Shown one piece after another: positions 37,079 through 64,000 of a stretch of DNA of 64,000 nt (positions within the stretch are counted from its first letter, which is position 1; each line of letters begins with the position of its first letter). The DNA is from Lates calcarifer (lineage: Eukaryota; Chordata; Actinopteri; Centropomidae): NCBI RefSeq assembly GCF_001640805.2, contig NC_066855.1, forward strand, positions 16,028,236 to 16,092,235, given 5' to 3'. The notes beneath the pieces were generated by a model. It was not told the origin of the DNA. It ran no database searches and saw only the letters and a list, made by a program, of their open reading frames with translations. The position numbers and the translations under genes were made by a program.

Positions 37079-37768
37079 TTTATTTAAAAAAAAAAAAAAA
37101 ATCAAAACAACATGTACACAGAATCTAAAGCCCAGTATGTTGATAGTAAAATATATCTGACTGATTATGAGTGACAATAACAGTTTCCATCTTGTCATGA
37201 CTGTAAATTCTGCAACAGTTTTGGCAGCCTCCTTACAGAGGATACATGGGAGTATCAAAGTGCTGTTTGCTTGATTGTAATTTCCTCCTTGACCCCTCAT
37301 CCCACACCCCCGACCACTTCCTGTCTTTTCACGAGGCTGAACTAGTTTCCATGTTTCTGTCGAATACTCTCCCGTGTGATCAATCCACCTCAAACCTCCT
37401 CAAAACATTGGTGCTACAGTTTGCTCAATGTTGCAATAATAGTAGAAATAATATAATCAGTTTTTATGAGTTATGATAAATACTGTGCAGCAAAAAGGAA
37501 AAGTAGAGTAGAGACACGGCTTCATTTGTTTTCTCATACAAAAACAAGAATATTTCCACCATGTGAGACGACAGGGGTGGATAAACACCACTGAGCATGT
37601 GTGAACTTTTTTTTTTTTTCAAAAGAAGATCAAGAGAACTTTTTTTTTTTGGAGAGAGAGAATATCCCGAGTCCATGTACAACTGTACAATGCTTGGTGG
37701 CTGCGTTAACAGCTTACAGTCTTTAGTGTTACTCGGAGCACAAGCGGGATGGAGGACGCAAAAGGTCT
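37079..37768 (-). other. chuk 3' UTR and poly(A) signal
   Basis: On the minus strand about 690 nt follow the chuk stop, ending at AATAAA (37084-37079). The UTR contains two A-rich runs in the RNA sense (T-runs at about 37608 and 37640 on the plus strand). Confidence 0.6.
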
Positions 37769-48717
<10,949 letters not shown>

Positions 48718-48725
48718 TGTTGTAC

Positions 48726-48860
48726 CTAGACCTGCAACGATTGGTCAAGTGACTGATTAGCTGATAAGACAGGAAATCGCCAACTATTCTCATGATCATT
48801 TAAGTCATTTTTAAAGCATAAATGCCAAAGACCTGCTGTTCTTTGCTTCTTACATGTGAG
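48726..48860 (+). repeat. MITE-like copy overlapping the chuk splice acceptor
   Basis: Read on the plus strand it starts CCTGCAACGATTGGTCAAGT and continues TCATTTAAGTCATTTTTAAA, ATAAATGCCAAAGACCTGCT and ACATGTGAGGATTTGATGCG, the sense order of the abundant family's 5' half. On the minus (chuk) strand its end reads CCAATCGTTGCAG. The AG (48733-48732) is the best acceptor before the first coding exon of chuk, which then starts at 48731 with the ATG at 48717. Confidence 0.65.
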
Positions 48861-49578
48861 GATTTGATGCGTATGTAACAAACATAATAGTAAAATGAAT
48901 ATCATTGATTTTTGATATGTGAAGCTGACACTGTCTGGGGGAAATTGGAACAGGTGTTTTCACTGTTTTCACTGAGAAGACAGCAAGTCGGAATAAGATA
49001 CTAATGATGAAACACTCCTTAACTGCAGCTCTGGTTTTAATGCAAGCTTCGCTGAAATAAAGAAATGACGTCTAAACAGCGACAAAAAACCCAACGACAG
49101 CAGTAAAAAAAAAAACCAACACAGCTGTATTATACTGCATGTATTTCAAAGGCATTTGTGGCGATTAACTGGTCGCGCTTTTTAGAATTTATTCTGCCTA
49201 AAATACAACTGTCAAGCCCAGAGCCAGGGCTACATCCTGGAACAGGTAACAGGCTAACGTCAGTTTACTTTCGATGTCAGCGTAATAACGCTGTCAAATA
49301 GACGTTTTGTGGCGATGTGGCTCATACAACATCTATTCTTACACCAGACACATTTAACTAAGAGACAAGAGATATGAAAAAACGCACAGTGAGGGCATTA
49401 TCTTTAAATCCTGGCTCCGTTGGCTAACTGCCGAACAGCTACAGTTTAGCCTCAGTCCAGGAAATAGCCTGAGCCGCTCACTAGCCTTCCAGCAATAGGA
49501 AATGAAGGCTTCGGCGACGGTAAAGTGACACCTCGGTGAATGTTTATGAGACGAGCAGCCGTTAAAAGGTCTGCTCAG

Positions 49579-49690
49579 ACTTACTTGCGGATTTCTACGA
49601 CGGTGTCATGAGCCGTTGTCGGTAGAAATGAGTCTACGTCTTGTTGTTTTCAGGTCAGTGCTGCGCCGTCAGAGTGTGTACTTTCCTACG
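49579..49690 (-). promoter_or_regulatory. Non-coding first exon and promoter side of chuk
   Basis: On the minus strand a strong donor (ATCCGCAA|GTAAGTCTGAG, exon end at 49585) follows sequence with several CpGs (GACAACGGCTCATGACACCG). The matching acceptor is at 48733-48732. The transcription start is probably near 49650-49700 but is not fixed. No TATA box was identified. Confidence 0.5.
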
Positions 49691-49699
49691 TGATGTCAC

Positions 49700-51049
49700 C
49701 AGAAACCCCGGCTGTGCTTCTTCGAAACGACCCCGGGCTACGTTCAACAACACAAACTGTTGAAAAATCGCTAAAAGTGTTCAACAACCGCCCAGAACAA
49801 CGAAGTTCAGCTATAAATAGCAATGTAACAACACTGCTGTGATGTTTGACAAAGAAGAGCTTCAATGTTTTGTCATTAATAAAAGTGATACTTTTCATCA
49901 AAACACATGGTTTAACTTTTGGGGCTTCTCTATGTATAAAAAATACGCAAATAATAATTTTAAATAAAAATGCCAGTTATTTGATTGATTTGATTTGATT
50001 GATAATTTTGTCTTTAAAATGTTATAAAATAGTGAAATCTAACCAAATAAATTAAAGTCAACAGTCAAAAACCAAAGATATTCGTTACTATCATGTTTGA
50101 CAAGAAAAACTTAAATGAAAGGCTGAATTTAGCAAAAACTTAAATTAACTTTTAAAAGTTAATTTAACCACCAGTTTTCAGCTGCTTATCTAATTCCTGG
50201 CTTGTGCTAACTAATTAATTACAGTACAAGGGATTATTGATTCATACACCTGGGAAGCACTGACAAAAATGTAATGTAGATGGCAATAAATCTTAGGTCT
50301 TATCATCCCTACTGTTTTCTCCTGATTTGTTAACTGATATGACCATAAAAAGGTATTCAATTGCACTGTGTATGTGGCATTTAAAAAGTCTTAAATTTAA
50401 TTTGGTCACCAGTGAAGACCACAGAAACAATGCAGCTGTATGCTTGTGTTAGCATACATATAATAATAATACATTAAGACACGCATGTAATAGCTAAAAG
50501 GCAAAAATAAATAAAACGAAATAAGAATAAACTACAGATCAAATTCATCTCCTAATGTTCTTGTTTTCAGAGCTTCCTAGTAGTGCTGCAAATGAGATTA
50601 TTTCCATTATTAATAAATCATCCAAATTAATTTTGTCTTTAAAATGTCAGAAAATAGTCCTGTCAACAGTCTGAAACCCTACGATATTCCATTTACTATC
50701 ATGTCAATTCCACTACTAATTTTATTCTATTGTTAGTGTTACATCCATTTATTGTGCACACAAGTTGTTTTCTTGTGTCAAAAGACTTTTAATTGACTAA
50801 ACATCAGTATTATTATTAAAATGTATTAGTATGTAAAATGTTCATTATGCAGGAGAGATATCTAATAGTATGTTATTGATTCACCATTATAAAACAATAA
50901 GCTGTTAGTAGTATTTTAATGGAGTTAATTTGAACTATTCTATATATATAACAGCAATAAATACAGCTGTCAAATCATTCTTATGGTGTTTATGAGTAAA
51001 TGTACTTAAGTTACATTCCACACAGACACAGCAAACCTTTCAAAACACT
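49700..51049. other. Region between chuk promoter and psd 3' end
   Basis: No coding sequence was recognised. It contains antisense pieces of the abundant MITE-like family (49985-50110, 50585-50705) and a decayed relative (about 50161-50430) of the hAT-type element at 18042-18467. Confidence 0.5.
50161..50430. repeat. Second copy of the 18 kb hAT-type element (partial)
   Basis: It shares, in the same order, TTTCAGCTGCTTATCTAATT, CTAACTAATTAATTACAGTA, CACCTGGGAAGCACTGACAA and AAAAAGTCTTAAATTTAATT with the interior and end of 18042-18467. The termini are degraded. Confidence 0.5.
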
Positions 51050-51055
51050 TTTATT
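51050..51055 (-). terminator. Candidate psd poly(A) signal
   Basis: TTTATT on the plus strand is AATAAA on the minus strand. If it is used, the psd 3' UTR is about 3.9 kb. Other signals nearer the stop cannot be excluded. Confidence 0.35.
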
Positions 51056-51329
51056 TTCATCTTCTATGCCTCCCAAAATGAGAGGCTGCACAAACAACAT
51101 TTCCTTGGTGAGTTTTTAACAAGGCAGTGACACATGTAGCTCACTGTATGTATATAGCATAAAATGAACATCGCCTTATACCTGCACCAGTCTAAAAAAC
51201 ACTGAGATGGATCAGATCAGACCTTTACATGTAAAAAGATTTTGTATGAGCTGGCTCGAGTCTCTAAAACACAAATAGCATACAACAGCATTAAATACAG
51301 CCATTTCCTTCATTCACATTGATAAAAAA

Positions 51330-51353
51330 AAAAAAATAAAATAAAATAAAAAT
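51330..51353. repeat. AAAAT microsatellite
   Basis: An A-run followed by about four AAAAT units in the presumed psd 3' UTR. Confidence 0.8.
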
Positions 51354-51599
51354 GACCATGAGCCCAAGGACAGGAAAAAAATGCTGACCTACCTTATATA
51401 ATAACCCTTCATTTAATACTCTAACCATAATATGAATGAAAGCAGGCCATAATATCTCATGCTTTATTTACATGTCACATTCAGAAATGAGGCTGTGATG
51501 GAAACAGTGCACATTTTAAAGTTAAAGGACAGTTTGTCCACACAGCTGCAGGCGTGCGCCGCCGCTCTGACAGAGGTAATCTACCGCCGAGGACGCAGC

Positions 51600-51602
<3 letters not shown>

Positions 51603-51630
<28 letters not shown>

Positions 51631-51632
51631 AC
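51603..51632. repeat. CA dinucleotide microsatellite
   Basis: About 13 CA units in the presumed psd 3' UTR. It accounts for the Val/Cys and Thr/His repeats in open frames here. A purine-rich GGGGAGGAGA repeat follows at about 51775-51802. Confidence 0.9.
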
Positions 51633-52039
51633 AGGATGACTTTCAACTTGAGCATCACAGACACCGTCACCGGGGGAACTGGCCGTTTCCATGCTTAACC
51701 AGTGCCATGGAGATCCTGCAGCTGCTCTCTGATGTATGCGAGTGGTGACAACACATGGAGAGAAGAGGTGGGTGAGGAGAGGGGAGGAGAGGGGAGGGGA
51801 CCTTGGAGACTTTGCCAAGGTGGATGCTCTGAAAAATTGCCTTCCTTTTAAACCACATCCATCCATATTGTGTGGCCAGTGCAAAGCCAATTTTATATCA
51901 ATTAACCTGCTGCAGATTTTCTCAATGAATCCTTTAGTCTGTGAAATGCTAAAAAAAGAGGGAATTTTCAACAGCTGAAGATCATGTGACATCTTTCTTT
52001 CATCTCCACAATCCCGATAGATTTACATTCATGTCAAAG

Positions 52040-52580
52040 AAAAGCAACTAAGAAGAAGCTGCAACCAGCAAATATTTGGTATTTTCTGCTTGAAAAACTG
52101 CAAAAATTAACTGATTGTCAAAATAGTTAAATTTCCATCTGATCGACTAATTGTTCAACTGTTGTTCAGGAGTTTAAAGTTCACTCTTTCATTCTTCTCA
52201 ACTGTTGTAATCGATGAATCATTGGAGTGATTATTTGCTGGTTTCTTTAGTCTTTTTTGTAGTGCTGGGCCAAACAAGTTATCTGAAGTCTTCATCTTGG
52301 GCTCTGGGAAACTGACATTTCATAGACAAAACAATTTATCAAGAAAATTAACTGGGGAATTATTCAATAAGGAAAATGATCATTAGTTGCAGCTCTTCCT
52401 CTTTTGTCTAACAAACACCCTAAAATGCAAAGATACTCATTTTTATCATCACACGAGACAAGGAAAGAAGTAAATCCTCATAAATATTTTGGCATTTTTG
52501 CTTTAAAACTGACTCAAACTGTAAATTGATAATGAAAATACTTGATTGATTGATCAAATGAATAGTTTCAGCTCTAAACT
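52040..52580. repeat. Cluster of MITE-like family pieces
   Basis: An antisense piece (about 52045-52165: TTTCTGCTTGAAAAACTGCA, TGATTGTCAAAATAGTTAAA), a sense piece (about 52290-52400: CATCTTGGGCTCTGGGAAAC, TTAGTTGCAGCTCT) and another antisense piece (about 52400-52575) lie together in the presumed psd 3' UTR. Confidence 0.55.
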
Positions 52581-54959
52581 GCAGGCAGGAACATGATTGA
52601 GGCTGAATATTTAACCATCTCTTCTAGAAACTGTACAAATCCAAACCACACATGTAAGAGTTAACAACAGGGGGACAAAAGATGACAAGAAACTGCAGAA
52701 AGTTCTCTATAGCCATTCAGAACAGGCACCCCTGAGCATTCCACAGCGTGCACCCTTTTTAACACAAATACACACACAAACTCAAACACACACAAACACA
52801 CTTGACATCCATAGTTAATACAAACAGGTCCTGTCTCATTTAGCCCTGCGACACCCCTCCCCCCCCGTCCTCAGGTGATGAGTAGGTGATGCCATGCATA
52901 TTTACTGCAGGTGCAGCAGGTGTGATTATGGCTGAAAGAACATTAACTGAATGTTGACAGCTCTCCCTGCTGGTTGGATGCTGGCACTGCAGCTACTCAA
53001 GGTGTCATTTTTATAAAGCCTGAGTAGAAAATGGCTATACATCAACGTAACTATGAGGTGTGTACCAAAATCATTACATGGGTCTGTTTTTGACCAGTTT
53101 CATCATCGCAGTCTTCCTTTTTGACATACTTCACCTTTTTCATGCATCTCTGACAACTGATCCCATTAAAGTCATGCTATCAGCTCATAGTGAGCCATGC
53201 ACTGTCTTTCCTTCTTCACACAGCAGCTGAAATCCTCATGATTTAGCTTTATGTGGCCTAATCTCATCACAAACACTCTTTGATCACTTACTAATCTTTG
53301 ATAGGTACATAGGCTTTACTATAATACTCATATTGTGCTGAATTATTACCACCATGTAAGAAAAAAACAACAGATGATTATTGTGTGGCTTTTGGGACTT
53401 ACAAGATGTCAACTCTGTGTGTTACTAATGCATCTTCACAATAGTGTGTTGAATATATTGTAAATATACCATCATATATCCTACAATATAAGCATACAGC
53501 AGATGGTGCGTTATATACAACATATCCTGGATGTTTACAAAGAAGTATGGATAACATACTGTATTTCCTTTTACATGTTCAATATCATATTTCATCATAC
53601 ACTTGACATACACAGGAGGAGTAGGTTCAACATCAACAAACGACTGTAAAATACTGTAAAAATATTGAAAAACAAGAACATTCAGGGTCTGCCTGGTGAG
53701 TGTTAAAATAGGGGTTTATAAATGAGAGGCTAGAAGTACAGACAAAGATTACACGTGTTGGAATATGGCACCGGCATGAGGAGAGAAAGGACTAAAATGA
53801 CCCCAGAGAACGACGTCGCTGCTCTCGGCGTTGCCCTCAAAGTAGTAAAAGGCCTAAAAGAAGCGGCGCTGGATGCAGGCATGCGGATCCACTGGAGAAA
53901 ACAACATTCGGCCAAGAAGTAGAAAGAGAACAGAAGCACATCACGGGACAGAAGCGAAAGCAACTCAGAAAGAGATCGCCTGTTCAAGTAGGGCAAACAA
54001 AAAAAAAAGAAAAAGACATACTTTCTGATGAGAAGCAGTTACTGTACGTTGCTGCATATCAGGAACTTCTACTGATGCTGTTGCCTCTAACCGGTCATCA
54101 GTGATGAGAGAAAGGAGGAGAGACGAGCTGCGCTGAGCTGTACCGTCTCATCATGTCGTATCCTGCAACGCTTCTTCATCATGTGCTGTGCACCGTCCAC
54201 AGACTCACCTCAACGCTGCCTTCAGTGAAGTACACACAGGAGCTAAAAGCTGTAATGTCTGGCCCCTGTATAGAATGTGAACACACCATGGTTGATGTGG
54301 CAAAAAATAAGGAGCTGGAATGTAATGGCTCCGATAAGACCTGATGATGTTTGACAAGTCCAGCAACTATCAACAGCACTCAGATCAGAGCAGCGGTAAC
54401 AGTTCATCTGAAATCAAATCATCAGTCGTCTAAAAATGTGATGTTCTAAAATGTGTAAACATGTTTGGTCCCAAAAACTCAGCAAAAGGTCGAGAAAAAA
54501 GGTGGGAGAACGTGGCCAGAGAGGTGCTTTGAAAGAACAAAAGGGGGAGAAAAGGAAAGGATGCTGGATGTAGGTCCCTGTTCAATCTGTAAGCACCCTC
54601 GTTATCTCAGTGCACAGTTCAGTCTGCCACCGCACCCAGTGTACGTTCTCAAAGACACCTCATCTCTGCAGATCTGTGACCTCCCAGCCGCCCCTCCCAC
54701 CTCCTGCACCAACATCCTCGCTGGTGTTTCCCAGCCACTCTGCCAGTCACAGGATCTGCACCTCCTCTGTTAGATGAGAAGATTGGGGTGCCGGGTAGAG
54801 CGTCATGGTTGGGGGAGGGTGTGGGGTAGACCCTCACTCCTGCTCCCCCCTTCAAGCAGAGCTCCAAACCCTCCTGGATCTCAAATAAAAACCTATGCAG
54901 GGAGACAGCCTGCCGCTGGCAGTGCAACGCCGTGCCGCTCCCGGCGCCCCCGCCCTGTC

Positions 54960-61321
<6,362 letters not shown>

Positions 61322-64000
61322 CTATGGAGACAATAAATAAATTAATTAATTTAAAAAACAGACTCCATGGTGATCAACACTTATGTGTCATGTCTCATTA
61401 GCGACGTGAATAAACACATCATCATTCATCCTGTCCATTTGCCTCTCACTCTGTGCTTGTTACACCAGGAACAGCACAGGACAAGAGGTCCACAGATTTC
61501 ACACACTCACTGGGAAACTTTTCTTTTCGTACAGTACACATGAGTAATGTTGCCGTCCACTGCTGGCTCCTTGGCAGAGCTTTTGTTGCACAAGACATTT
61601 ACATTTGCATCATGTATCTGTGAGGGGGGGGTGGGGGGGTGGGGGACCTGAGTGAATGAAGCTGTCCTCAAAGCTTTAATTGTGTGTTTTCCTCTCTTTC
61701 CCTCTCTTCTCTCAGTCCACTCTCCTTGATCAAAACGTACCACAGCAAAAAGAGCGACACCATCTATCTTGTTCCAGCTTTGAGGTGAAAAACAGGGGCA
61801 TCTTTACCCCAGGGGGGGCAGCTAACTCCTCTCTGAGTTGCAGACACATCACTGCTCCTCTTGATGCTCAAGAGAAGTGAGGGAGGATGCTCTTCAATGC
61901 AACAAAGAAATGGAGCTTCACAGACTTATAGGAGGAGTAATGACTCTAGAAGTCCTTAAAATACTATGAATTTAAAAGATTGCTGTTAGTGATCATACTG
62001 TATGTTTTCTTGGCGTTTTATACATGGGTTTCTGGACGACATCATCCAATGAGATGACCCAAAATGGCTGAGATCAAAATGAAAACATCTCAAATCTGAG
62101 CAGCTGTTTAATGAATAAGACTGTGTGTTTGACGTGTGTTTAAGAGTTTAAGTTTGGGAATCAGTGACAGAGGAAAAGGCATGGAGAGAGTCTCTTTTCA
62201 TCATCCTGTGATTCTAATCAATAACACTCATAAGATCCTGTATTGACAAAGTTTGTCAGGCGTGAAGCTCTGCCTGTTCACACTGCAGTCATCTCTGATA
62301 TGAGTTCTGAAGGAAAAGCAGGATTTTCACATGAAAATGTAAGAAATACAGGTTACTACCCAGAACGATCGAGGCAGAGCTCTTAACTCGCGCAGAAGCA
62401 AACAGCCAGATGCTAACACTGTGTTTTAAGTTTAACCTGCTGCTGTCAGGTGATGTTTTCAGACACACACACCTGCCATTTTTTTCTACCGGGGGAGCTA
62501 AACTTTGTGTTAGAAAATTAGGAAATTACATTATAAGACATATAAAAATGCTCTGAGATAACGTCTGTTGTGATTTAGTACTGTATAAATAAAACTGACT
62601 TGACTGTAGCCTCGTTTAGCCTCGTATCACTGCTGCTGAAGCTGCAGTTGCTGCATCATGCATCATATCAGCCACCAGAGATGACAGATGTCTACTAAAT
62701 GTGGTGTGAGCTCTAAAAAAAATTTATATTTTATTTATAAATACTGAAAATGTCCCTTTCTAAGTTGTTTTCATCCTTTTTATTGTTCACTTTGTTTTAT
62801 CTTGATTGATCCTGACTGTCTGTATAAATAAACCTTTATATTACTATTACTATAAAATAATGAATTTACCACAATACTGTTTACAGATCACAGGTTGGTC
62901 ACCTGTCACCTATTTGATTTTCCCATTTTGCTGACGGGGCTTGGTTTGGAATAGGGGAAATAAATTCCTTCCTCTAGTGACTGATAATCCTTTTTTTTTT
63001 TACTCTCCTTCTTTATTTTTAAATCAGATGTTACATTTTTCAGGATAAGCTGCTTCATTTACAACTCGTCTTCATTATGTCAAATTCTCTGCTCTTGCAG
63101 GTGCCCACAGAAGCTTGTTTTTCCCACAGCACCACAATATTCATACAATCTTATCACACCTAAACTAAAACTACATAAATAAGACCCAGATTTTAAAGAT
63201 ATAGATAAGCCCTTGGGAATGAAAAGTAAAGAGTGAGAGGAAAACAAGTGTGTTACTGTAAATCCAGGTCACCTAATGTTTTAAAACTGCAACACTGGCA
63301 GGTCTCAGAATGTAATGAAATTTTTACCAGACTCGATTCTTTATTAAACTGAGTTTTCAGGCGAAGAGTTGTGGACTGAGGTTTTCTCTCATTAGAAACA
63401 GGCCTCAAGGAACCATCTGTGTAAATGAGGATCCTGATGAGCTGCTGAGTTCTGGTAGTTTCTGACTGCAGCTTTATTTCCTGCTAACTACTCTCATGTG
63501 ATTTGTGTCTGTGTGTATGTTTCCCACTAAAGTCTCATTATACTTTCTGACTCTGCATCCCAAAAGTGAGCACCTTTATGTTTTTGTTTAGAGGATGAAG
63601 GGTTTTTGTTATATTTTCTGTATTTCTTACCTTATCCACTGTGTTTTTATTTTATATTCATGTCTCCTAGCTCATTGTTCTGTCTTTAAAGTTGTATTAC
63701 CAGTTTAATACCATGTTTTGAATGTTTTACCATCTGATTTTGTTATTTATGTTATTGTATATTCTTATTGTATTGTATTGTATCTTAATGTGTTTTATTT
63801 ATTTTATTACAGTTTTATCACCATTTTTAAATGTTTTATCATCTTATTTGGTCCAGTAACTTACCATTGCCGATTTTGTTTATTATTTCTCATCTAATGT
63901 CGTTTTGCTCACATACTTTTCCTCTTTTCTTTTATTTAGATTTTTCTTTTCTAGATTTTCCTTTTTATTATCAGGCTGCAGTACTCCTGAAGTACTCATT
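61322..64000. other. psd intron running off the window
   Basis: No exon was recognised between the acceptor at 61322-61323 (minus strand) and the window end. It contains a G-rich run (61624-61645), a T-run near 62992 and AT-rich sequence after 63600. The next upstream psd exon must lie outside. Confidence 0.6.
61624..61645 (+). repeat. G-run, possible quadruplex
   Basis: G8-T-G7-T-G5 on the plus strand, with enough G-tracts for an intramolecular quadruplex. It lies in a psd intron, on the strand opposite to the transcript. Confidence 0.7.

Noticed and set aside
51522..51992. 156-codon minus-strand open frame near the CA microsatellite
   Set aside because: Its Val/Cys repeat is the translated microsatellite, and it lies in the presumed psd 3' UTR with no conserved motif.

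Overview
The window is animal genomic DNA and almost certainly comes from a spiny-rayed (percomorph) teleost fish. The genes have many short exons with GT-AG introns of about 0.1-3 kb, the proteins are vertebrate orthologues, and the non-coding DNA is full of repeat families I recognise as typical of teleosts. No bacterial, CRISPR, phage or rRNA features are present, and I recognised no tRNA gene.

Layout: kctd2 (minus strand, 2728-7149, complete); tubgcp2 (plus, 8539-16618, complete, head-to-head with kctd2); adam8 (plus, 17716-29894, all exons present); a gene-poor gap of about 6 kb; chuk/IKK-alpha (minus, 37769-48717, plus a non-coding first exon near 49.6 kb); and the 3' half of psd/EFA6 (minus, 54960-61321), whose upstream exons, including the Sec7 part, lie beyond 64000. 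Every exon was placed by reading the translation and checking splice sites and phase. The genes act in different systems: a cullin-3 adaptor, microtubule nucleation, a membrane metalloprotease, an NF-kappa-B kinase and an Arf6 exchange factor. Their proximity is synteny, not an operon.

Three exons contain an apparent single-base insertion that breaks otherwise well conserved frames: one in chuk (near 42053) and two in adam8 (near 23254 and 27766). kctd2, tubgcp2 and the visible psd exons are clean. Because the sequence stays in frame and conserved after each break, assembly indels or a rare allele are more likely than decay, but that cannot be settled from the sequence.

The non-coding DNA holds several decipherable mobile elements: a TA-flanked mariner-type MITE, an internally deleted Tc1-like element, hAT-type elements including one relic with a BED zinc finger, a tRNA-type SINE inside a tandem repeat, and a very abundant MITE-like family with about a dozen copies. 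The most interesting point is that this last family ends, in antisense, with a TTGCAG acceptor-like sequence. One copy appears to supply the splice acceptor of the first coding exon of chuk, and another lies just before the first coding exon of tubgcp2. I did not find a wholly new multi-gene system.
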